This document shows, piece by piece, positions 49,450-64,000 of a DNA stretch of 64,000 nt. The notes under the pieces are model-generated. The model worked only from the letters and a program-made list of their open reading frames with translations. It was not told the DNA's origin and did not search any database. How positions within the stretch are numbered: the stretch's first letter is position 1; each line of letters starts with the position of its first letter. The stretch comes from Hymenolepis diminuta (Eukaryota; Platyhelminthes; Cestoda; Cyclophyllidea; Hymenolepididae). Location of the stretch: the NCBI GenBank assembly GCA_900708905.1, contig CAADRB010000001.1, forward strand, positions 2,583,831 to 2,647,830. The letters are read 5' to 3'. Both the position numbers and the translations under genes were made by a program.

Positions 49450-51631
49450 TAACCTATTAAAACTATTTATTTTCATCAATGGAGTCATTCCTGGTTTTGC
49501 ATAAGGCATTTATCCAAGAAGTTGTCTTCCATGCTGTGAAATAATTTCTTAGTCAATGTCCATTTCGTAAGCGCTTTGCACTGTTCCATAATAGAACAGT
49601 GTCATGAATGTCTCCTTCAAAAATTCTAAAACTCCGATAGGTTCCACCTTACGTTGAATAGAAGATCCGTTTTCTGTCTCAATTTTTTTATTTTATCGAT
49701 TTGGGCTTTCCATTCAGCAGATTGTGACTCAAGAATTCATGAATAATCTGGCCAACTTTCATTTGAATAAGTAGAAAATCGAGTTGCAATTTGAGCCATC
49801 TCAGAAGCGGCATCTTTGACAGAAATGCAGCTATCTGAAACGGATTTTGAAGATAGGATTTATTTAAATTCTCTTTAACAAGTGGCAAATGATGTGGGAG
49901 AGAGGTGGAATAAAAATATGAGTGAGATACACTTTTCAATAACTTCGAAGATTTAAACGTAAATACAGTCGTTGTCAATGAACATTAAATGCATCCTTCT
50001 TATTTTAAGCAATATTACTAAGAAAACTGCATGACATACTAATGGTTAAAGTTGACTAATTGGTGGTAGGAATAAATGCTAGTTTCTAATCAATTAATTG
50101 ATCAATTAAAAAAAAAAGGTACTGGCTTCTTCTTCGCCTATTGTGTCCGTCATTTTTGGGTAGACAAAACAGAGACTAATTCGTTTTTTTTTAATATAAA
50201 TAATTAGCTATAGGCTAAAGTGAAAATCTTTTAATGATAAGTTTGAAATTTCAAGGAAATCAAAGGTCAATTCTACCGTCCTAAGCATTGTAATTGATGA
50301 ATATCAAAATGGGAAAATGCGGAAATAACCATATTTAAAAAATGTTTTCTCCAGATTAAAAAAAGGTTTATAGGAAAGGTAAATTTTAAAAATGTAAATA
50401 ACTCGCCTTTTGCTACTCAATCAGTATAATTTTCATTATAGCAATGTTAAGATAAGGGGAAACTTTACCAAGCAGCATAACTACCATCAGCATAAACGCG
50501 TACAATTTCATTCCAATCAGGCTTAGTTAAGGAAAGAACACTCAATCCAATGTATTTACATTGATTTAGAGAGAAACTAAAGAAATACGTACAAACAGAG
50601 TGCAGCAGAGAATGAAAATTCAGAGCATTAGAATCAACTTAAGCGCTCTATTTTGGAAAATGGTCTAATACACCATGTCCCAAACACGATGACTTTAGAA
50701 TACCAATGCATCTTGCTTGCTTGATATCTTATAGTGTAATAATAACGACGGTTTTGAAATGGTTTTTCTACTATTATAATCCAGGACCACTTCAATGATA
50801 GCATCTTAATGTTTCTTAAATAAAACTTCTGAAGCCTTTCTTCTCATTATCTACAAATATAAAAAATCCTATACATTCTTTATAATAACCATTTTAATAG
50901 GACAGATTTGCATTGACTAACGTGTAGTACGTACATGGTTACTTATAGGTTTGCTCATTCTAACTACCACAGAGTGAGTCACAGAGACTCAGTGACTCAG
51001 AGTGATACAATAAGGTAATCCTTCTCAACACACCTTTTTTGCCTTTTCACAACTTTGCGTACACATACGCTTGATAAACGATCATACCGAGCTCACCTGT
51101 TTCCTACTCTTTCTCTCTCCCTCTCTCTCCTCTACGATTGTCTTTTATTAATATACCAATCTAAATTTCCATCTTCCTGTTGTAACTGGATAGCTCTGAC
51201 CTAACTTGGTCGGATTTTTAAAATAGCTTTACAGCCGGGAGAGTGTCACTTTAGATACACATTCTAACAATATAACCAACATCAAGTAACACATTCAATG
51301 ACTGCTATTTTTTCTCTTCCTTATATGTGGATGCATGATATACACATAATATCAGTAATTCGCAGGTAATAGACTAGGCACTATAGATTCGAGGTTAAAT
51401 GTAGAATAGAGATACAACTAGTGTGTTCAAGTAAAAGCTAATCTACTGAAGGTTTTTTCCTCAAAATAAGCACTAATATTCAAATTCAGATATTTTCTTT
51501 ATTCAATAATTCATTTTCCATTTCATAATAAGATATTTTGTTTTCTGAAATGTGTGCACGACAAAATTTCTCAATATAAAATTATTAATATTATATTTGA
51601 GAAGGACGAGATCGAATAAGTAGAAAAATAT
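49450..51631. other. Intergenic region with a minus-strand coding-like scrap
   Basis: On the minus strand about 43 codons from 49682 down to about 49551 look protein-like (KVEPIGVLEFLKETF), next to a 96-codon frame at 49978-49688. No splice pair joins them. Also present are a short direct-repeat cluster of GTGACTCAGAG type (50971-51005) and a CT tract (51105-51133). Confidence 0.35.
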
Positions 51632-52131
51632 TTAAATTACTCCACTGACAATAACCCTTATATTCAACTCCGAGGAATTATTTACCGTCTCGTGAATTAT
51701 TCGACCCACTAATGTGTTGTTATCAGCAAACATTTCCAATGAAACTCTCGCACATTCAAACGTGAAATTTTTCAAATGTTGAACTCTCACGCCAAGCCCT
51801 CTGGACAACTTTAAACTATAACTGAATTCTATTGCTCTGCTATGGAGATCATTGAGTTTCAGTGGCTCTGATAATCAAATAAGAAATAAAGTCAGTAACT
51901 TAAGAAAATTAACGAAGCTGGTATTAAAGATGTCGAGTGTAGATTAAAATAAAAACTCCTTCCAGTGATATTATGTCGGAAAATAACCCTATCTGCAGTT
52001 GCCTCCATTTTGTTACAGGCTGAATTTTGTTTAGAAGATTCTGCTGCGATCACCCAGTTTAGAATTTGCCTAACTTCAATGTTAATTAAACAAAGACTTC
52101 TTAGGGCCGACTGATTTGCAATTTGAGACAT
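51632..52131 (-). CDS. Possible two-exon gene of unknown function
   Basis: On the minus strand an ATG at 52131 opens 77 codons to 51900. A 32-nt GT-AG intron (51899-51868, GTTACT to TATCAG) then joins, in phase 1, to 77 more codons ending in TAA at 51632, for 155 residues. A GTAAAT donor at 51685 offers another exon end. Composition is more protein-like than the many AT-driven open frames here: Arg, Glu, Ala, Val and Gly are well represented, and there are several N-glycosylation-like NNT, NIT and NSS sites. No family is recognised. The 32-nt intron equals two well-supported introns in this window. The start, the end and whether it is expressed are uncertain. Confidence 0.33.
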
Positions 52132-53859
52132 CTCTAATCCCTTTACCGTCTATACTCAGAAAAAGTTTTGGAATTTATAGGTAAATCTCACAGATTAATT
52201 TATCTAAACATAGAATTTGACTCAGAGAATATGCGAAATATTATATATATATATATTAATTATTTAAGGACTTGAATTGTGCAGAATTTATCAAGTTGCT
52301 TAAAATTATTAGAAGACATTCACATATATTTGTCATTATTATAAAGCATTATTGTATATATTTACAAATTTAGTAAGTAAATTATGGAATGGCACTATTT
52401 TGATTCTTGAATAAAAATTCTAAAGTTTTTCAGTGGAGGCAGCCAGTGTTAAATAAATACGTAGATTATTAAAGTGGATTCGTTACAGTTTGCTCGTTTG
52501 CCTATTGATGGTCTATTTTGTAAATATCCGTACATATATTCTCTTTAAGAATTTTATTAAGTCAAGAAGTAATTTTAAATTTAGGTTATTGAAAAAAATC
52601 TTATAAATAGCACTTCTAAGTTTAACTTCACATTTTCTTAATTTCAGCAACAAAAAACTCATAAATATATCCATATGGAAAATTAGGAGCAATTTTGTTA
52701 AACAAATTCAAGAATGGAAAAAACCGTACAAGATATGGTTGCATGCATTGACAAGAAATAATCAAAATCAGAATTGGATTGTGTAATAACGGTACGTGGA
52801 CTGGAATCATAATTGAAGGTTAAAAGGGAATAACCCAAATATGAATCGGTTCCTTAAACATAGGAAAGTAGTTCTTAAGTATTCTATTGTACATATTCAT
52901 TTTTTCTCAAACATTTTAAAAAATTACTTTTGTTTTTTCCTTATAGCAAATTCAAAGAAAAAATACTTTGAGATCAGTAGAATAGCTCGGCAGAGTCTCT
53001 TCGGAATAAAGACTTTTTAATTGGAATTATAAACGTATATCGGGAATATCTAACAAATTCAATCGCTTGTGTTAAGATCGCTTCGTACTGATTTCTAATT
53101 TACTCACCCAACAAAATAGTCAATAACGTAATTTATGATTATTGCTTAATGCTATTTAAGTTAGTTTTTATGCATCGAAATAACATTCGTTATCAAAAAT
53201 TGTTGATAATCGTATGTCAGAAATTAAAAATGATAAAAATAGGAAAATGGAAAAATCTTTTAATTTTTTTGGTGCGAACTGCCGTATTATGTTGCCGAAG
53301 GCATCGGATAAGTAAAAACTATTAGATTTTACTTTTAATAATAATAATATTATATATTAATAGATTGTTGGAATATCTGTATCAATTATGCATGCACTAG
53401 TTCGATTTACCTTCTTTAACTCTTGGAATTTTGACGGTAAATCGGTATCATAATATTTTTATCTGTTACTTTCATCGTATATAATAAATTAAATACAACT
53501 TTATTTATACCTTTCTTTAAAATTGTGATATTTTCTTTTATCTTCTATTAAATATTGCCCCTCTTTAATCCGCTTTTTCAGCTTGAAATATGATTACCAT
53601 TCATTCCATTACGTACACATATATAATAAAATTAAATATAATCTAATATGTCATTAAATTAAATATTCAAAAATTTGCAATACGCACTTATAAAAGGTTA
53701 GTCAAGTAAATATACGTTTTTAGGTTTCCTATTATTTTGTTTAAAGAGTTTAATTGGCGAATTTTTCGTACTGACACGTTCAATTGAGACGGTCGCGTAC
53801 CCATCCACGGTCACTTGCTATCATTTCATAATTCCAAGGTGCAATTAAGCAGTGCTAAT
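52132..53859. other. Region upstream of the PAPD5-type gene
   Basis: AT-rich and without a supportable gene. The promoter of the downstream polymerase, and possibly a trans-splice acceptor, should lie in the last few hundred bases but cannot be identified by eye. Confidence 0.45.
52240..52256. repeat. TA dinucleotide microsatellite
   Basis: A run of about eight TA units, upstream of the possible minus-strand gene at 52131. Confidence 0.7.
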
Positions 53860-57014
<3,155 letters not shown>

Positions 57015-60000
57015 TGTGATTTGCCTGTCTGTGTGTTCTAGAAATGTGCCTCTCCTCATGTAAATACTCATAGCATTTACTTGTCTTGTTTAACTTCTCT
57101 CTTTTTGTTCATTCATCTCCTTTTAAATTGTATATATAATGTGTAGATGCTTTGTCTCTTTCTATAAATTGAAACTGACCAATCGCACATCACTTTTCAT
57201 GTGCTAGATGCTCCCCCCTCCTTCCAACGTACTATCTGTTCTACTTTCTTCCCACTACTGAGTGAGAAATTGAATACGAGAGAAGTTAATACCATGTTAA
57301 TAGGTATCGTTTCCAACCCGTGTGTGTGTGTGACACCCGCATTAGAAAATGGAAGGTTAAATTTGATGGAGAAAAATATGCAGAATACTGTCACGATTTA
57401 TTGCCGCGTGAATTAGCTACGCTTCAAAAAGCAACCAGGCTGTAGGAATAACGGGAAAAACCGTGGACGCCGCACGTTACAAAAATCCATCTGTGCCACT
57501 ATACATAAATATGAATTCCCTCTATTACTGCTTGAAAGATTTTACTTCTGTCTTTGAAAGTATATTGTTTGTGTCTGTACATTTACAAAATACCTATAAA
57601 CCAATCATTGTTTTGCTTTCCTTTTTGCTTGTAGCTAATGCCATATTTACGGGGTTTCTTATGATGCGGAGGTAAACTTATTTGTGAGAGGGTTAGTGGT
57701 GTCATTTGACGTTTTTTTATCGGATTCTTTTGATGCGAGATGGTTTGTCGAGAATCTTGCACGCCCCTATTTCAGCGTGTGTCCTGCGCTTAATTAATTA
57801 AGTGATTATTTATCCATACTACCTTATATTCTCTCTGAATTTGCCGTTGTTACATGTGACTGGGTGTCAATATAATTACCGTATTTGGATAATTTTCTGT
57901 TGATTTGAAGTCTCTAGTAATTCTCTAGTTTTGCCTAAAATGCAATGAAAAGTTTATCTGTGTGTAATTTTGGTTAAACGGGCCAATTGCGCTTAAAAAG
58001 TCATTTGGCCTTAATAATTGCATAATGCACTTTGGCGTAGGGTGCTTCAAGGAAGGGATGTTAGCTCTGTGTTAACGCTGTGTGTATTATTGAGGTCACA
58101 TCAGTCAAAAGTCCTCATTTTTGTATCGCAGTGCGAAATTGGCTTAAGTTTGTTTAATTATAGCGCTTTTTGAAGGTTCATTTTGTTAACCTATTGCGAA
58201 AGGTCCCTTTAAATAGCTTGTTCTTTTCACATTTTAACCCCATTTATTCCCATTTATGTGCGTTACATTAATTATTTTTTATCGGTTAGATTAAAATTCG
58301 ATAATCTTGAGTCAGCGCTAACTATTCACGGGTAAATTTAAGATCAATTAGGCCAATTATCTATTGGCTAATGGTTAAGCGGTAAGTTAGAAAGGTTAAT
58401 TCGCGCCAATCAAATGTTTCACAAATCTATTGTAATAGATTGATTAGTCATGGTAAGTATTTAACTATCCACACCTACGGTTTTTCCTCAAAGAATGATG
58501 TCATGTAATTCGTTACTTGTGGTTATCACTTTCATATATTTATCGATAAAACTGCTTGTCTCGTATTGCATTATCTAAGGGAAATAGTTAAGCAAGAAAG
58601 TAACATTTAGAGCTGTTGAAGGAAAATAATGCTGACAAACGCATATAGGCTTACTTTATGGGCTTTTTTCATGATCAATTCTAAATTCCGTATGAGTTTA
58701 CAGTTATTTTTAAGCAGATATCATCAAAACAGAGTTGTAATATAATGTGCTATTGATTACTCTGTGAAAGTTCGAATATGTTCACGTTTTATTGATTAAT
58801 CACTACCACCTTCAAGGTCGAGCGATTTTATTGGTTAATTGGAAGTGAATATAGGGTCCTAATCTTAAGAATCATTAGAGTGAACATCGTTTCAATACCA
58901 GTAGGAGGGGTCAGATTAAGAGTCACATGTTCAATGTGTGATTCGTTGAGCCCGTGGGTATTTATGAATTCCTAGCTTGATGGCTGGTTGATAACTGTAA
59001 CTGTGGGAGATCTTGGATAATGCGTGCCATATAGCGTACCTAGGATATGTTTACGCAAGCATCCTAGCCTACACAGTATAACGCATACATACAATAAACA
59101 GGCTTTCTCTTGTATTTCTTATTGTCGTGTGTGTGCGGTAATGTGCGTCCGTGGGTGTAGTTACGCACGCATTCTTTAAGGAATTTTCTGGAAGAGTTAG
59201 CTCGTGTTTTACGACAGATCCCAGTGAATTTCTTCCTAATATTAAAACTTCTCATCTTCTTTCCGATGAGAAAAGATCATCTTTCTTTACGTGTAAGCTC
59301 CATAGTGGTTCTGTACTGTCCATTAATTCAAATTCATCCTGTCTTTAATAGCACTTCCTACTGATAATTTTCGCTTTACTATCAGATGTTTCCTGCCCAA
59401 TTTGATCATGACAGCACATGATGGCGGGATCAATAATTAATTTACATGTTCATATTATTGCATTAAAAGAAATGAGCCACAAGTGGCTATTAATAAGAAA
59501 AATAGTTAGGTGATGTAACGAAAATATGTACTTGTAGGATTCCTTTTTGTCGTATTATGCATGGTAAATCACACACCGAAGCATTCTTAATAGAGCCATC
59601 TATTGGACGTAAAATGATGTAAATACTAAATTGAATAACTAAACAGCATCTGTTTTCGTAAAATAGGGAAAATGTTGCCTGACACAAATTAATGACCTAG
59701 ATGCGCAAAAATATGCGATTATGCCACCATAAAGCGCACTTTTGTACTCTAGACTTTCCCTATCGGTTTTTCGTTAAATGGATTTAGTTGAGTGCAGTTG
59801 GATCTTAAAATATGATAAAGTCGAAAATGCCTGTTATTTTGGTTAAATATGGATTCACTCATTTCTACCTGGTTTCACCTGAAATTCGCCCAATGAAAGC
59901 AGATTTATTATAGAGAAATAGGGCTTATTAAAATAAGCCGATTATTTTATTTGATATTTCGTTATTGAATGGTAATAACCTCGACAAACTTGTAAAAGTC

Positions 60001-62741
60001 AATAGCGAGGACGATAGTGCAACGTTTAGGTCTTGGCAAAATATTGATTGAGGAAACTGTCCTCAAATCAAACAGGCAACTGTCCGAACAGGAGTGAAAT
60101 TAGAAAAAATCCTCATAAACCCGCCCATGGTGATCATTAAACGCTTCTCTAAAAGGTGAACTATGACCGATTTCCTCGAACAGACTGAACTACGAAAAAA
60201 TCAAGCCTCTTTTGAAGTCATTTTGAATGGAAAATAATAGGGGTTTCCTTTATCTGATTTAACAGAGAAATATCTTTGATGATTGTGACCATTTTTGGAA
60301 AGAGGGAGAGAGAAAAGAAAGAATTACTGAAACTGGGCCAGTTCCACTCTAAATAGAGCGGAAAAAGGAGTTTTTAAGACTCTATCATATACTTAAAGTG
60401 GCAGTAATGTGAGTGGGTGTATATGTGAACACGTGATAGGAAGTTGGGAATTTTCACTGAAAAGAAAACAACCAAGCATTTGCGACACTCCCTCAGAGGT
60501 ATAGAGGACGGGAGAATGGAAACTATGATAAGATGGGTTTCATTTTAACCTCCAAAATTTGGGGAATAATACTTTCCTCCATTTTTATCAAGTATTTTTT
60601 ATCTTGTGGGGTCATAGCAGGTCTTTTGCTCAATTGCTCGCTATCAATAAATGCATTTGATCTTGTGTCTCTCTTCTACCTATTTATTTGCCCGTTATTT
60701 TATCCCCCTCCCCCACCCACCACAATTCACTTTTATTATAGCTCTGCGTAAGTACTTTTCACTGAGTGCATTTAATCGATATTCGAAGAACGTCATAACC
60801 GGAATAAAAGTTAGTGAAAGAGGGAGTTTTTGCCTTAAGCTGAGTTGAGTTGATTTGTGTCTCCTACAAATTTAGCCGCTTTATATCAAAAGATATCCGA
60901 AAAGATAGGGGTGTCGCCACCACTGAATATTTTAGACTTCGCCATTTTGATCGGATTTGAACCATTGTATAATCGAGAGAATAAAGCGAATGCAAATTGT
61001 CAATCTTGAATGTCGGAATTCTAGTGCAATTATCATTCTATAGCTTTCAAAGCTAAGCTTCAACCGAACAGAACACACTCAAAGATCTCCTTAATTTAAA
61101 GAGATACTTATAACAACCCTTGACCAAATCCTCTCAATTTTACTTTAGGCTGAAAGCTGTGCATTCACGTATTCATATCGTATCTTTTAATCACGATTAG
61201 ATTAAATCCTTTATTATTTCGTCCTCCCAATTGTAAATGACAGTATTTTTAGATTGCTTTCATTAGTTTGACTTTGAGGTATCATGTGTATCACGAGATC
61301 AACGTTAGTTTTTGACAATTCGAGTAGATGTTTTAATCATTGGACAAAAAGTTTTTTAAAAATAATCTTCTCATTTACTTAACTGAATTATCATATTTAT
61401 CAATAATGACCATTTCAAATCTAGGTTACTTTTCAGTTTGCACAAGCCGCTCAAACTAGCTACTTTGATTATACCTGATTCTTTTAATTCCCATAGACGA
61501 AGAAATTCTTGTTCATATTGTCCTTCGATTCTACAAACTCATGACTTAGCATTTTTACTTTTTCGCCCCATTTGCGTTTCGTGTTTGGTGCGTCCGTGCG
61601 CATATTGATTTTCGATCCATTAATTAGTTATTCCTTCACCTTCCTTGCTTTTGTTCTAGGTCTTTCCCTATGTTCGTATTCATTTACTGTAAAATTGTCT
61701 ATCCATTGCTTTCCAGAACGTAATTTCAATTACATTCATTTATTCAAACAGGTAATATTTCCTAAATTCTTTGCTGAATTCAATACCATCCAATCGAACT
61801 GTTGAAGCCACATTTTGTCCACTGAATTTCTTTTATATTAAAAAGGCGACTACGAAAGAGGCTAATATTTGCCAAATTCCGATGCATATGTCCTTCTAAT
61901 GTTCGGCATAGTTTAAGTGATGTTCAACGCGCGTGTAATTCATGATTTATTATTGAGGCTTAAGTGGTATGAATGCATAATCTTTTGATTGAATAAATTG
62001 ATGATTGCGCGTCCATTTATTTAATTAATCTCATTATTCAAAGCTCAAATAAGAGATGATATGCATATAAGAGAATGCACATTTATACACTCCTCCTATC
62101 AAAATTTGGACATTTTCAGTTCAAATGTGGAAACTAATAAAATAATTTTCCTATATATCAGGATATTCGGATCCCTTAATGTGAACTCAGTTCTATATGA
62201 TTGATACGCCTATTTAGAGAACTCCCGAACTAGTTATTTTAGTTTTTGAGATATTAAAGTTCGATTAGATGAAATCTAGCTAGTTTATAGCAAATAACAG
62301 TTCTGTAACTCTAAAGGTGGGAGTGGTGCTATCTCCCAATTCTTCTGCCTGCTATCAGACCCACTTAAACTTTTTGCTGAAATACGGGATTAACATAATA
62401 AAATTGAATCAAGTCCTTTGATCTTGAAAACTGGCATTTATTAACATTGTCAGCCGACCACCTCCAAAGCTGAGTTCTAATCAGAAGGAACTCATGAAGA
62501 TTTTTAAGATATGGAGGTCCTCATCGCAACACGATGTGATTTTAGGACCACAATCCCTTAAGTAAATTTCTCCTATCAATAATATTCCGTTGCAAGCCAA
62601 ACTTTCCGTTCAAATTTAACATTTAGTAAAACCTTTTGATCAGATGTTTTAAAAAAAGCTCATGCTATGGTATTTAAGAACGCGTAAAAGTTACCAGCCC
62701 GCTAAGATGTTCAGAAATCCGTTGTTTGGGTGAAAAGATGG
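57015..62741. other. 3' region of the polymerase gene and intergenic DNA
   Basis: The first several hundred bases are likely 3' UTR, with TG-rich stretches (57319-57331) and no close AATAAA. Beyond that only the weak frame at 59151 was noted. C-rich (60703-60720) and A/G-rich (60300-60320) tracts are present. Confidence 0.45.
59151..59348 (+). other. Possible terminal exon, Ser-rich, unknown
   Basis: 65 codons starting at GTG. A possible acceptor (TTCTTTAAG) lies near 59180, followed by FSGRVSSCFTTDPSEFLP and a Ser-rich end at a TAA. No family is recognised and no partner exon was found. Confidence 0.18.
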
Positions 62742-62880
62742 TGATGTATCGCTTCGGATTTGAGTGCTTAAATCGATGCAAATACCGTCAAGAACTGTTA
62801 TGCAAAATTTAAGGACACCGGATCTGCATTATATTCCCGAGTCGGTCATTAAACTTCCGAAGAACGCATATTTATTATTC
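62742..62880 (+). pseudogene. Tc1/mariner transposase N-terminal relic
   Basis: The translation shows a worn helix-turn-helix start: VSLRI, then IPSRTV, a frameshift, KFKDTGSALYS, RVG, TSEERIF. This order is that of Tc1/mariner transposase N-termini, where a recognition helix is followed by a RFKETGS-type segment and a GRP-like linker. It carries stops and frame changes, and no downstream catalytic region was seen. It differs from the two mariners at 13 and 25 kb. Confidence 0.5.
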
Positions 62881-63333
62881 TACTTTCAAACAGAAGCATC
62901 AGACTTTGTGTCTTGTGTTTTTATAAAAGAAGCTAATTAACAATTAAATTGCCTCATTCTGAAGATATCAAATTTTTTCATAATCTCTATAACTTTATAT
63001 AATGACATACATCTTTCATATGTCTAAATTTCCACAGGAAAATCCTAATTGCTGGATGGTGGTTGAATGTTCTTAAATTCAATGGTAAAGATCCACTAAT
63101 CATACTTATTAACGTCGTGGGGGCTGTCCTTTCTGAATATATTTGAGTTTATTTTACTTTACTTAACTTAATCCTTAAGATGTTATCTCAAAAGACAGTG
63201 ACCCCAGTGTGATCTGTAAATCCAATGATCAAATAAAGTTCATTTACGCATTGAGAGTAATCTTCAATAAGGTTGTATTACTACTTGCTTTAAATTTATT
63301 GTGGCGTTATGGAGCTGTGTTTGTTCTTTTCAG

Positions 63334-63437
63334 TTTCAGCCTACAAATCCAGTTACATTTATAGTGAACGAACTCACTAATCCGAACCCCAAAAAGATTG
63401 GACTGGTACCACCACCATCACCATATTTGAACTTGCG
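63334..63437 (+). other. Candidate internal exon, adenylate-kinase-like
   Basis: After the acceptor GTTCTTTTCAG there are 34 open codons ending at a GTAAAT donor (63438). The peptide has PTNPVTFIVNEL, then PKKIGLVPPPSPY. It recalls the start of an AK8-type adenylate kinase domain (a P-x-DP-x-x-F-x-x-x-x-L segment followed by the strand leading to the P-loop), but the Gly-Lys of a P-loop is absent. The rest of the gene would lie beyond the window. The identity is tentative; it may be a chance or degraded frame. Confidence 0.25.
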
Positions 63438-64000
63438 TAAATGGAAATGTATGCTATTCCTTCCACTTTTAAACAAATTGAAATCGATTTGTGGTATATG
63501 TGCCAAGATATGGTAAGCTTTTATTTGCGAAACTTACATCCTGTATAGTCGCCAATTATATAATAATATGCAGATATTAATATAATCAAAACTACTCATT
63601 GAGATATGCTATGGCTGCAGTTGCTCAGGCCTAAAAGGCAGAAGATTTGATGATAAAAAAATTTTATTTGAACCTTTTAAGAAGGTAAAACAGTCACTAT
63701 ACATATGGGATTGATTAGTTAACTGGTTAACCTTCATTTCTCATGTTAGAAACAGTTAGCATCGATGACTTCTTGTTTTAGTTTGTGGAAAAGACAGGCT
63801 TTAAATGTTTTTCGGGTAAAATATCCAAAAATCATAGATTAATTACTACGTATACATGGCGATTGAGAAATAAATTTCGTACTTCTAAACTCAAATAATT
63901 CATTTTAACAAACATTAAAATAATAACCAAGTACTAGAAGAATACATATAATGCGAAGTTTTATTTGAAATTTTTATTTTACATAAGGGTTCACCTGCAA

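Noticed and set aside
50971..51005. GTGACTCAGAG direct repeats as a regulatory array
   Set aside because: Only two or three imperfect units, with no adjoining gene start; best taken as local slippage.

Overview
The window looks like an AT-rich invertebrate genome, most likely a cestode flatworm (tapeworm). The evidence is indirect. Coding exons are split by very short introns (32, 32, 36, 39, 40 and 41 nt) and by a second class of 62-76 nt, a size pattern typical of tapeworms. Intergenic DNA is about two thirds A+T. The relics of mobile elements are of kinds common in flatworms: mariner, Merlin-like, and LTR elements with a tRNA-Trp-type primer site. I cannot name the species. One N (position 32148) shows this is a draft or polished assembly.

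Layout. 1-28 kb: gene desert holding an LTR-like repeat (1419), a Merlin-like transposase relic (5955), a diverged dispersed repeat (8803) and two mariner elements (13291 and 24993). The mariners share an identical 1.3-kb core but have diverged ends. 28.1-31.7 kb, plus strand: a TAK1/MAP3K7-like protein kinase gene in at least four exons, probably with further 3' exons. 32-32.5 kb: a minus-strand LTR with a row of four primer-binding-site-like units. 34.6-47.2 kb, plus strand: a nine-exon PINK1 gene, whose introns carry two more LTR relics, a second Merlin-like relic and the partner of the dispersed repeat. 49.2 kb: a second copy of the 1419 repeat, with a 4-bp target duplication. 51.6-52.1 kb, minus strand: a possible small two-exon gene. 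53.9-57.0 kb, plus strand: a six-exon TENT4/PAPD5-type non-canonical poly(A) polymerase. 57-64 kb: mostly featureless, with a Tc1/mariner N-terminal relic (62742) and an adenylate-kinase-like exon candidate (63334).

The three recognised genes belong to unrelated pathways: stress/innate MAP kinase signalling, mitochondrial quality control and nuclear RNA tailing. Nothing shows that they are co-regulated; they are simply neighbours on one strand. I did not find a convincing new multi-gene system. The points most worth following up are the two mariners, the primer-site array, the 32-nt introns with a GC-AG intron in PINK1, and the glycine-poor TAK1-like kinase.

Exon models were built by eye from splice signals, reading phase and remembered family motifs. 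No search or alignment program was run.
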